Assembly: GCF_011039075.1 (NCBI RefSeq)
Contig: NZ_JAAKEG010000001.1
Location: forward strand, 124,001-188,000
From: Adlercreutzia sp. ZJ304
Lineage (GTDB): Bacteria; Actinomycetota; Coriobacteriia; Coriobacteriales; Eggerthellaceae
Reading direction: 5' to 3'
Length of the DNA: 64,000 bases
Position numbers and translations under genes: made by a program. The notes beneath the pieces were generated by a model, which was not told the origin of the DNA, searched no databases, and saw only the letters and a program-made list of their open reading frames with translations. Shown in pieces: positions 8,021-15,384 of this stretch; position 1 is the first letter of the stretch; every line of letters begins with the position of its first letter.

Positions 8021-8558
8021 ACAGAGCGTGGATTTATTAAAAAGACGAGGAATAGAATTAGAAAGCGGGCTGGCAGCTGATGAAATCGTACAGATAGAAA
8101 AGATCTATGAAATTGTATTCCCGAAGAGTCTGCGGGATTTTTTAATGGCTGCTTTGCCGGTATCGAACGGGTTCTATGATTGGAGGAACGGAGAGCAGAA
8201 GAACATCGAACGTATAAAAGATGCGATAAGCCGACCAATGAGGGATATTCATGATACGCCGGAAGAAGTTTACTGGTGCGAGGACTGGGGCGAAGAGCCG
8301 GCAGACGAAGAAGTTTTCAAAAGGGAAGTGATAGAAAGACTGAAAACGGCGCCGAAGCTAATACCAGTTTATTTTCATAGGTATATGCCGATGGTTTCCG
8401 ATGAGAATCCGCCGATCATGTCTGTGTGTGGTGGGGATATCATATATTACGGAGCGGATATCCAAGATTATTTCGAGGTTGAATTCGATGGAAAAGACCA
8501 GGGTGCCATCGACTTTGAAAGTATTTGTCCGGTACCGTTTTGGACCGATCTCGTATAA
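8013..8558 (+). CDS. SMI1/KNR4 (SUKH) family protein, probable immunity protein
   Basis: The 181-residue protein has the SUKH pattern: an early ...GLAADEIVQIEKIYEIVFPKSL block, the FPKSLRDFL helix, NGFYDWRN, and a late strand with IPVYFHRYMP and SVCGGDIIYYG. SUKH proteins usually neutralise contact-dependent or polymorphic toxins and sit next to the toxin gene. Here only the overlapping 52-residue ORF could be a toxin remnant, so this may be an orphan immunity gene that protects against neighbours. It starts within the preceding ORF. By eye it is AT-richer than the MFS gene before it. Confidence 0.75.
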   Translation: MYEQSVDLLKRRGIELESGLAADEIVQIEKIYEIVFPKSLRDFLMAALPVSNGFYDWRNGEQKNIERIKDAISRPMRDIHDTPEEVYWCEDWGEEPADEEVFKREVIERLKTAPKLIPVYFHRYMPMVSDENPPIMSVCGGDIIYYGADIQDYFEVEFDGKDQGAIDFESICPVPFWTDLV

Positions 8559-8778
8559 TCGATGACATCTCGTGCCATGATGGGCGAATATGTCATCTAT
8601 TATCGAGATAAGGTCTATACCTATAAACATCATCGCGCTACCATATTTTGAGCCTTAACCTTAAGCTGTGAGTCCATTTGGCTACCTCGTCTTGGTTTTA
8701 TAGGATGTTTGTACTGGTGGTAACTTCCAACTACTGTAACTTCAGGAACAAGGCGTAAACTATTGAGGGAGGCATATT

Positions 8779-9234
8779 ATGCAGAAGTGCATTCGTGATG
8801 AAATCGAAAATACTATAAATGAAAAGTCGATCAACAGAGAATCGTTTCGCGAATGCCCCAAAACGAAATATAAAGAAGTTATAAATGGCTTCTATTATGC
8901 ATTTGTTGATTACGATAAATATCCCAATATTGAATTAGATTATTGTTGGTTACATTTCAGAGATAAACTCATTAAGATAGACTGCATTAGTGAAAATATT
9001 GGTTGGGATTGTATGTTGGCGAAGATGAAAGAGTTGCAATCTTACAATCCAAGCAAAAGAATCTATCTGATCCTTTCCCAAGGTTGGGTTTACGAGGGAT
9101 ACATAGATAGCATAATCGGCGTGCTAAGCGAAATAGATGGCTTGTTAGAAGACTTTTACATCACCACCCCACAGTTTGATAAGTTAGCGGCGTACTGCAA
9201 CGATGGTGAGTGTGTAACTCTCTATAGAAAATAA
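8779..9234 (+). CDS. Hypothetical protein (151 aa), possible immunity-type
   Basis: A free-standing soluble protein preceded by GAGGGAGG. It is Lys-, Asp- and Tyr-rich with no signal peptide or membrane segment. The central strand-like block KRIYLILSQGWVYEGYIDSI and the acidic character resemble the style of small immunity proteins, but I cannot name a family. It is clearly AT-richer than the core genes and lies between the SUKH gene and the tRNA-Val island boundary, which suggests acquired DNA. The 220 bases upstream hold only a possible hairpin (GATGACAT/ATGTCATC). Confidence 0.6.
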   Translation: MQKCIRDEIENTINEKSINRESFRECPKTKYKEVINGFYYAFVDYDKYPNIELDYCWLHFRDKLIKIDCISENIGWDCMLAKMKELQSYNPSKRIYLILSQGWVYEGYIDSIIGVLSEIDGLLEDFYITTPQFDKLAAYCNDGECVTLYRK

Positions 9235-9299
9235 TAGAGAGATCGTGCCCGAAATCCCACAAACCTTCAAAGAAGCCCAGAAATCAACAGGCAACTAAA

Positions 9300-9329
9300 A
9301 GACCAGCAAGTAAAAATATTTGCTGGTCT
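9300..9329 (-). terminator. Displaced tRNA-Val terminator
   Basis: AGACCAGCAA and TTGCTGGTCT form a 10-bp stem. On the minus strand it is followed by TTTTAGTTG. It directly follows the tRNA-Val 3' fragment, as the original terminator would before an island inserted. Confidence 0.65.
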
Positions 9330-9333
9330 GGTG

Positions 9334-9382
9334 TTTCTGGTGGTCGCTACAGGATTTGAACCTGTGACCCCCGCCGTGTGAA
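9334..9382 (-). repeat. tRNA-Val 3' half copy, far attachment site of the island
   Basis: These 49 bases are identical to 19008-19056, the 3' half of the intact tRNA-Val including CCA. The rest of the tRNA is missing here. This is the usual footprint of site-specific integration into a tRNA gene: the displaced 3' end marks the distal junction. Confidence 0.85.
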
Positions 9383-9652
9383 TGTCCTAAAAGCGTAAAC
9401 ACTTCAAAAAAATTTTGTCAGAACTTTATGTAAGAGCTTAACATGCAGCCTGACCTCGACCAACTCCACATCGACCACGAGTTCGCGCTCCTTCGCGCCG
9501 CCCTCGCTAAGCGCCTGCACCTCGTTTTGCATCTGCTTCATCGTAACGCGCATCTTCGCGCCCTCATCTAGGCTCTTGTCCTTGCTTCCGTGCGCCACAT
9601 CGAGCCTGCGCAAACGCTCGCTTGCGGCATTAAGTCATCTTTTCAAATCGGT

Positions 9653-10100
9653 CTATAAATCAGAGGACATCAATATCTTTTCTGTTTCTGTCATGTCCTT
9701 TTCGATCAACGGGCACATGCTGTCTTTATACTTCAATAGATTCGCCTCATGCAAACAGGATAGTATTCTTGGAATGTACTGCGGTTTCACCAAGCCTATC
9801 TGCGCAAGAGTCTTAACACATTGCCTAGCTGCGATCGGTTTTTCGTCCGTTATATGTGCGAGGAAGTCAGACAGAATCGAAGCGGTTCTCGTCGTCCCAC
9901 TGGGCGGTTGCCGCGAGTATATGCATCGCGCGATTTCTCACCAACGATTTTGTATGGTCAAGCAACGAGGCAAAGTCATCAAAATGCTCATACCACTCGT
10001 CTGTTTCTAGGCTATCGGATATGATTCTATCGGTAAAAGCGTAAGCATATTCATCATTCTTTGTTGTTAGCTTCGCAATGATATCTTCTTTCATCGCCAT
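9653..10100 (-). pseudogene. Frameshifted HEAT-repeat protein
   Basis: From the ATG at 10100 the minus strand reads 74 or so codons (KEDIIAKLTTKNDEYAYAF..., FASLLDHTKSLVRNRAMHIL). Near 9870-9885 the frame is lost. In a neighbouring frame the protein resumes (ILSDFLAHITDEKPIAARQC, VKTLAQIGLVKPQYIPRIL) and ends at TAG 9653-9655. The two parts together give one helical-repeat protein of about 148 residues with HEAT-like A/B helices. One missing or extra base explains the break. The role is unknown; such proteins act as scaffolds. Confidence 0.7.
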
Positions 10101-10253
10101 CCACCTCCAACTTACGAATTTTCATTCTGCTGCCAATAGTGCCATTCGTCGTGTCAGCTCGTGATTTCTTCGGCATAAGTTTCGGCAAATTTCCCACTGT
10201 GGAGCTTCGTCCGTCCTGAAACATTCGGGAAGGCTTGACCGTGTAACAAAAGA

Positions 10254-10275
10254 CTGGGTAGCATCAACCACCCAG
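10254..10275 (-). terminator. Terminator of the defence operon
   Basis: On the minus strand CTGGGT and ACCCAG pair across a short loop and are followed by TCTTTTGTTAC. It lies 18 bases past the stop codon of the last operon gene (10293). The rest of 10101-10292 holds no gene I can support. Confidence 0.5.
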
Positions 10276-10292
10276 AAATCACACCGGCACAA

Positions 10293-10976
10293 TTATCGTC
10301 TTGAATCACTGTTAGTTTGAGTCGCATCGCAGTCTGCCTTGCTTTGCTTCCACCACTTTCTCGGTACCATTTGCTCGTAGCCCTTTTCTAGCACCTCGAC
10401 AAACCTATCAACCTCTCTAGCTTCATCGTGGTTCGGGAAGTACTTCCTTGTTATGCCGAACTGCGTTTCTGCTTCTTCGATAAAAGCCATGCATTTATCT
10501 ATCGCTTCTTGCACTACAGAACACGATGCGTACGCATATCTGACCCCATCAGCAAGCAAATCAAGTTGTAGATGAGCAAGATGCTGGTTCCGGACGTCTT
10601 TGAATGCAGCATCGATGCAAGCTTTCGCTTCTTCGAGCTTCGAATCATACGAAGCCGGATCCCCAGCCTCCGAACTATAGCCATCAAAGCGCCTGAGAGT
10701 AAAGGTTTCATTACCACAAATGCTCTGCTTGTCTATTAGTCTAGCCAGTCTTATCGTGATTTCGTCCAGAAGCGAATCCTGCATCGTTACCATAAGAACC
10801 TTCGCTACCCTGTTAAACATAGCGACACGCTCTTCACTATAACCAAACAAAGCCCTGTGATAGTTATTAAGCGTCTCTATAACGAATAGCTCGTCTAAAA
10901 GGCAAGCCACAAGAATACCTATATCTCTTCCGTCTCCATTCCTGCGTTCGCTCTCTTTGAACAGGCTCGATTGCAT
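10293..10976 (-). CDS. HEPN / AbiU2-like protein, fourth gene of the defence operon
   Basis: The 227-residue all-helical protein has the R-x(4-6)-H signature of HEPN RNases in DVRNQHLAHLQLD (about residues 128-140), after a helix LLDEITIRLARLIDKQ. This matches the AbiU2-like HEPN group, whose relatives act as abortive-infection RNases or regulators. It starts 7 bases after the res stop codon, so it is almost certainly in the same transcript. I infer a suicide or sensing arm that acts when restriction fails. Whether the nuclease residues are functional, or whether it is only structural, cannot be settled here. Confidence 0.65.
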   Translation of the reverse strand: MQSSLFKESERRNGDGRDIGILVACLLDELFVIETLNNYHRALFGYSEERVAMFNRVAKVLMVTMQDSLLDEITIRLARLIDKQSICGNETFTLRRFDGYSSEAGDPASYDSKLEEAKACIDAAFKDVRNQHLAHLQLDLLADGVRYAYASCSVVQEAIDKCMAFIEEAETQFGITRKYFPNHDEAREVDRFVEVLEKGYEQMVPRKWWKQSKADCDATQTNSDSRR

Positions 10977-10983
10977 ATCCGGT

Positions 10984-13632
10984 CTACTCCTTATCGCCCT
11001 CTAACGATGCCACCCAATACTCAAGTCGTTCCTGCACGTCATCGGCAAACAGGTCGTTTTCCATAGCAAAATTACCAGGAATAACACGATACACATACCT
11101 ACTACCCGCAGCTGTCTCTTCGGCCGCCCTAGCCTTTGCCTTAACCACTGGATCATCCAGTTTATTCTCGCCCTTGACTTCGATGATCTCCACTGTCCCA
11201 TCTTCTCTAACAGCAAGAAAATCAGGGTAGTAGCTGCGCAAGCTCATAGACTCAGGGTCGTAATAGTTCACCATCAAATCACCCTGGCCGCTCGTAAACA
11301 TACCCGTGAAGTACACCTTGTCTATGTCCTCGGCAAAGATATACTGCATGAATACCTCTTGTTCTGGCTTGGAGTCAAAGCAGTAGGTATCGGCATGGAA
11401 GCTCTTGTCGGCGACCTCAATGAACTGAGCATCATCCATTTCCTTGACCAGGCTAGGGTTAGCAGAGAACTCATAGTATTCCGCGTTCTTGGGCTTCCTT
11501 AACAAGGTTATCTCACGCGGCTCTTCAACCGTCTCTCCCCGCACCTCATACAAAGCGTCGAACACCTTGGGGATAATCACGTCGTACAAAATATCCTCAT
11601 TGAAGTTTACAAGCTCAAGCACCTTATCTGCGCCATCAACGCTTCCGCGCAGCATCTTTTCAATCTTCACGCAAGAAGTCTCAGCCCCGATATAGCTTGC
11701 AATCTTAGGCACCAACGAAAACAGGCTATACTCGTAGTCATCCACCTTGCCAGAAATCTCATAGGTCTTAGCAGCAATGTCGCGGTCAATGCGCTTCTTC
11801 TCGGTCACAGTGGCGCGATACTTCTCCAGGTCAAGCTCATCCAAGCCGAAATCTAAAGGCGCATCCAAAGCCTTTTCAACAACTGCGTAATTATGCCTCA
11901 GCCTGCTCAGCGGAATCCTCACCTCTGGCAAAACGACACGCACCCTATATGTCTTCTTCTCCTTGGCAGTCGAGGGTTTCATCTCGCTTATCTCCATATT
12001 GAAGTTCTTCCTAAGCTCGTTGTCTAAAATCTCCTCATTTTCCTTGGAGAGAAACACCGTAGCCTCTTGCTGCACATCGGTAATCTGGCGCAAGCATCGC
12101 ATAGTCGCCTGAAGCACGAACACCTTTGACTTGGGGGACCTATACATAGCCACCCCAAAAAGCGACCTGCAGTTCCACCCCTCGCGTCCTTTCTGCACGA
12201 GGATGATAAACTGCTTGTCATTGCCGCCAACGTTGGGATTGTCCAGGTTGTTAAAGGCGTGTATCTCCTCGTTTGTGGCGTGCTCGGTATTCACCAGAAT
12301 CTTATTTGTATCAATACCAAGCTCAGCCAGCACCCTCTCAACAGCTGGTCGCACTTCCTCCTCTGCTTCCTCGATGCGCGATGCAAATATAGCAAGCTTG
12401 GGCAGAAGCCCTTCGTACTTGTTTTCGCCGTAGGTGTTCCAAAACTCGGTGATCGCAAAACGCAAAAACGCCTCGCTCTTCACGTTGTCATACCCAAGCA
12501 CCCGCGCAGTCTTCAGATATCCGTGCTGGATAGACTCACGAAGCCCGTAGGCATACACCACCTCCGGCAACACCTTGTTATTGGCATAAGGCGTGCCCGT
12601 GTAATTGAAGCAGCCCACAACAGCCGTGCCCTGTCGCCTCAGCTCCTCATCAAGCAGGTTAATAGTGCGCCGCAGCGAGCTCTCACTCTTTTTATCCGTG
12701 AGTGACTTGACCAGTTCCTTGCCAAACAGGTGATGCGCCTCATCCACATACACGCCCAGCTGCCTAAGCCTCGTCAGCTTCGTGTATCGTTGATTGAATA
12801 TAAGCCCCTTATCATCCCTGGCAAAATCTTCCCCATACACAGCAGCAAGCATCTCAGACGCCCGCTCAGACATCGCAGAAGGCATATCAAAAAGCCTATC
12901 CGTCGCTGTGTTCTCCTTGTGCCTCTGCTTGGCAATGATCTTCTGGTCGTTTGAAATAATCAAATTGAAGTCGGAATCATCAAGCGTGTTAAGTGTCGTT
13001 CCGGCATCCTCCAAAAAATGAACTTTCAGATTGCTATCTACTACAGAAACGTACTCTGGCGGCAACACCAAAGCCTTATCCATGCTCACTATCTCTTTGA
13101 GCGATTGCAGCACAGTTTTATCGGGCGCGAACACAAGCGCGTTATGGCAGAACCGCTCGTCCTTAGGAAACTTGTTCGCCAGTAAAAACTCGTAATAGAT
13201 GCATGTCGCCATAAGAACGGTTTTACCAAGCCCCATGGTAAGCGCGTAGATGTAATTCGGATAAGGTTCGTCAGCTTTCTCCAGCTGCTTGAAAACTTCC
13301 TCTGTCTGCTTTTCGGAATAGATATCGAACAATCTTCCGCTCGCACGAAAGGCATCTTTCGAGTCGACAAACTTGCCCGTCTTGTTGCGCCACTCGTCAA
13401 ACGCCTCGCGCACGCTCATGTTGCCCAAATACTCTTTGAAGAAGACATATATTTCGAATGCCTCGAACTGAGGTGGCCGCAAGTACGCATCAGCTCTCGT
13501 CTTACGGTCGTTATAGGCAAGCAGCTTCTTGGTTATGCCCTTATATCCTTTTTGAATCCTGCCTTTGTTGGTCTGGTAATACCAGATAAGCTGCTGATAA
13601 AAGGCAAGGTCTGTATCGTATTTGGTGGCCAT
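10984..13632 (-). CDS. Type III-like restriction subunit (Res): SF2 helicase plus PD-(D/E)XK nuclease
   Basis: The 882-residue protein has SF2 helicase motifs in order: Walker A MGLGKT (about residue 134), DEAH box VDEAHHLFG (about 297), motif III NYTGTPYA, and motif VI LQATMRCLRQ. The C-terminus carries a PD-(D/E)XK core, YPDFLAVREDGTVEIIEVKG (about residues 795-815). This is the layout of type III Res, which translocates or slides on DNA and cuts when Mod is bound at unmethylated sites. It lies 3 bases after mod and 7 before the HEPN gene. Confidence 0.88.
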   Translation of the reverse strand: MATKYDTDLAFYQQLIWYYQTNKGRIQKGYKGITKKLLAYNDRKTRADAYLRPPQFEAFEIYVFFKEYLGNMSVREAFDEWRNKTGKFVDSKDAFRASGRLFDIYSEKQTEEVFKQLEKADEPYPNYIYALTMGLGKTVLMATCIYYEFLLANKFPKDERFCHNALVFAPDKTVLQSLKEIVSMDKALVLPPEYVSVVDSNLKVHFLEDAGTTLNTLDDSDFNLIISNDQKIIAKQRHKENTATDRLFDMPSAMSERASEMLAAVYGEDFARDDKGLIFNQRYTKLTRLRQLGVYVDEAHHLFGKELVKSLTDKKSESSLRRTINLLDEELRRQGTAVVGCFNYTGTPYANNKVLPEVVYAYGLRESIQHGYLKTARVLGYDNVKSEAFLRFAITEFWNTYGENKYEGLLPKLAIFASRIEEAEEEVRPAVERVLAELGIDTNKILVNTEHATNEEIHAFNNLDNPNVGGNDKQFIILVQKGREGWNCRSLFGVAMYRSPKSKVFVLQATMRCLRQITDVQQEATVFLSKENEEILDNELRKNFNMEISEMKPSTAKEKKTYRVRVVLPEVRIPLSRLRHNYAVVEKALDAPLDFGLDELDLEKYRATVTEKKRIDRDIAAKTYEISGKVDDYEYSLFSLVPKIASYIGAETSCVKIEKMLRGSVDGADKVLELVNFNEDILYDVIIPKVFDALYEVRGETVEEPREITLLRKPKNAEYYEFSANPSLVKEMDDAQFIEVADKSFHADTYCFDSKPEQEVFMQYIFAEDIDKVYFTGMFTSGQGDLMVNYYDPESMSLRSYYPDFLAVREDGTVEIIEVKGENKLDDPVVKAKARAAEETAAGSRYVYRVIPGNFAMENDLFADDVQERLEYWVASLEGDKE

Positions 13633-13635
13633 ACC

Positions 13636-15372
13636 TTACGCCTCCACCAATACTTCCAAAGACTCGCTCAAAAGGTCGGTTATCTTCACTTTTATGGTGC
13701 CAGCATCCTCAGGTACGGCGTACCTGCCGCTTACAAGCTCGTTCTTTTCGGGAATATCTTGCACGGCGGGCTCAAGCACCGCGCCGTCATAGTTCCAATC
13801 AATGAGCACGGAATCTACCAGCTCGCACCAATCGCTCACAGTCTCGCGCTCCATGCTGAGCTTCTGCATCAGGTTCAGTGGGTAGAAGCTATTTATAACA
13901 AGTTCACCATCAACCACCTCAACATCTGCTTCAGCCTCGTGCTTGAACTGCAAGTCCTGCTTGTCGCGCAGTATGTCGCATATCTCAACATCTAACTTGA
14001 ACTCCGCCAACTCGCCTTCAAGCGATGCTTTCAGGTCTGGCTCATGCCCCATGCAAACAAGCGTAATCTTCTCAACAGGCTTGTTCGGATTCTCTGCCTT
14101 GCGCTCTTCAAATGTTCTGATAGGCAGATGTGATACAAAATCTCCCAGATCAGCTTTGGTGGCAATTCTATTGGTGGGCAGAATCTTCACCATACGTCCG
14201 TCAAGCTCACCGTCATATACATTGCCCTCATCCAGTTTCTGAATGTCTAACGCCTGAATGATGAGTTCTTTGGCCTCAACGGGATTACGGAAGAAGTCGT
14301 AATTGTTGACGTTGTAGACCTCAAAACCCGTGTAATAAGTCGTGCCGTCGGGAAGCTCTCCATTGAGTTCGTCGGCAACAGCCAAGAGCCGCTTCGTGGT
14401 CGTTTGGATGGCACCCATGTTAATGTCTGCGCCAAGGAAACGCCGTCCGTTTTGCATGGCAACCATTAAAGCAACTCCGCTACCCATAAAAGCGTCAAAA
14501 ACAATATCACCCGGATCGGTGGAGCCAAGAATTATTCTCTCCAACAATTTGTAGGGTTTTTCTGTAGGGTAACCAACACGTTTTATTCCGTCGTTTGGAT
14601 AACGTCCCGCAATGGCAAATTCCCACCAATCCTCAGGTATCTTTCCATCTGCAAGCTCGTATGTACTGGCCATAAAACCCGAACCCTTTAATCCTGCTTT
14701 GAAGTTGCCCGTAGTCTTTTCATTGTGTGCAACCCTTATATTATCGGCGTTAAACTTCCATGTCCCGCTTTTGCAATACCAGTAAATCGTATCGTGCTTC
14801 CTGTTGTATTGGCGCATTCCAGGCGACCCTGGACCGAAATAGCACCAGGCAATTTCGTTAATGAAGTTTGATGTGCCGAACACCTCATCCATGATCATTC
14901 TTAGTTGGTGATTTTTATGCCAATCACAATGCAAGAAAATCGAGCCATTATCAGCAAGCAATTCGCGCAATAAGATAAGCCTCTCATACATAAACTGGAG
15001 GTATTCGTCACTAGACCAGATGTCTCCATATTGCTTTTCTTCAAAAGACGAACTATCACCTTCGATATTATTACCTCGGAGTTTTATGGTCTTCTTGTAG
15101 TCAGCCTTAGAATCAAAGGGTGGGTCAATATAAATCAAGTCAACCTTGCCGCGAAACTCCTTCAGCAAGTGGCTCATAACCTGAAGATTGTCACCCCAGA
15201 AAAGCTTGTTCATCCAGCCATCCACAGGTTCGCCGTAGCTCTCTTTACGCTGCGCAGGGTAATACTGCGTGGACGTATACGGGTGCTTGCCCGTCCACCT
15301 AAGCTCGGGAAATCCCTTGATGACGGGTCGCTTGTCGAACTCGAAAAGCTCTCCCTGCATAGCCTCTGCCAT
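13636..15372 (-). CDS. Type III-like site-specific DNA methyltransferase (Mod)
   Basis: In the 578-residue protein the catalytic motif IV DLIYIDPPFDSKADY (about residue 77) comes before the AdoMet-binding motif I region FDAFMGSGVALM (about residue 293). That is the beta-class order found in type III Mod N6-adenine methyltransferases. The segment between them would hold target recognition, and a long C-terminal extension (about residues 330-578) follows. Mod both protects host DNA and supplies specificity to Res. It starts 12 bases after the UvrD/Cas4 gene and ends 3 bases before res. The recognition sequence cannot be deduced. Confidence 0.9.
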   Translation of the reverse strand: MAEAMQGELFEFDKRPVIKGFPELRWTGKHPYTSTQYYPAQRKESYGEPVDGWMNKLFWGDNLQVMSHLLKEFRGKVDLIYIDPPFDSKADYKKTIKLRGNNIEGDSSSFEEKQYGDIWSSDEYLQFMYERLILLRELLADNGSIFLHCDWHKNHQLRMIMDEVFGTSNFINEIAWCYFGPGSPGMRQYNRKHDTIYWYCKSGTWKFNADNIRVAHNEKTTGNFKAGLKGSGFMASTYELADGKIPEDWWEFAIAGRYPNDGIKRVGYPTEKPYKLLERIILGSTDPGDIVFDAFMGSGVALMVAMQNGRRFLGADINMGAIQTTTKRLLAVADELNGELPDGTTYYTGFEVYNVNNYDFFRNPVEAKELIIQALDIQKLDEGNVYDGELDGRMVKILPTNRIATKADLGDFVSHLPIRTFEERKAENPNKPVEKITLVCMGHEPDLKASLEGELAEFKLDVEICDILRDKQDLQFKHEAEADVEVVDGELVINSFYPLNLMQKLSMERETVSDWCELVDSVLIDWNYDGAVLEPAVQDIPEKNELVSGRYAVPEDAGTIKVKITDLLSESLEVLVEA

Positions 15373-15384
15373 CTTTCAACCTTC

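Noticed and set aside
9404-9616. Minus-strand ORF of about 70 codons ending HKVLTKFF
   Set aside because: No ATG, no ribosome site, no family recognised; it lies between the island repeat and the HEAT pseudogene and may be a relic, but I cannot support it as a gene.
10101-10292. Coding remnant (frame ending KFAETYAEEITS) on the minus strand
   Set aside because: Only about 20 codons with no start or clear homologue; too weak to annotate.
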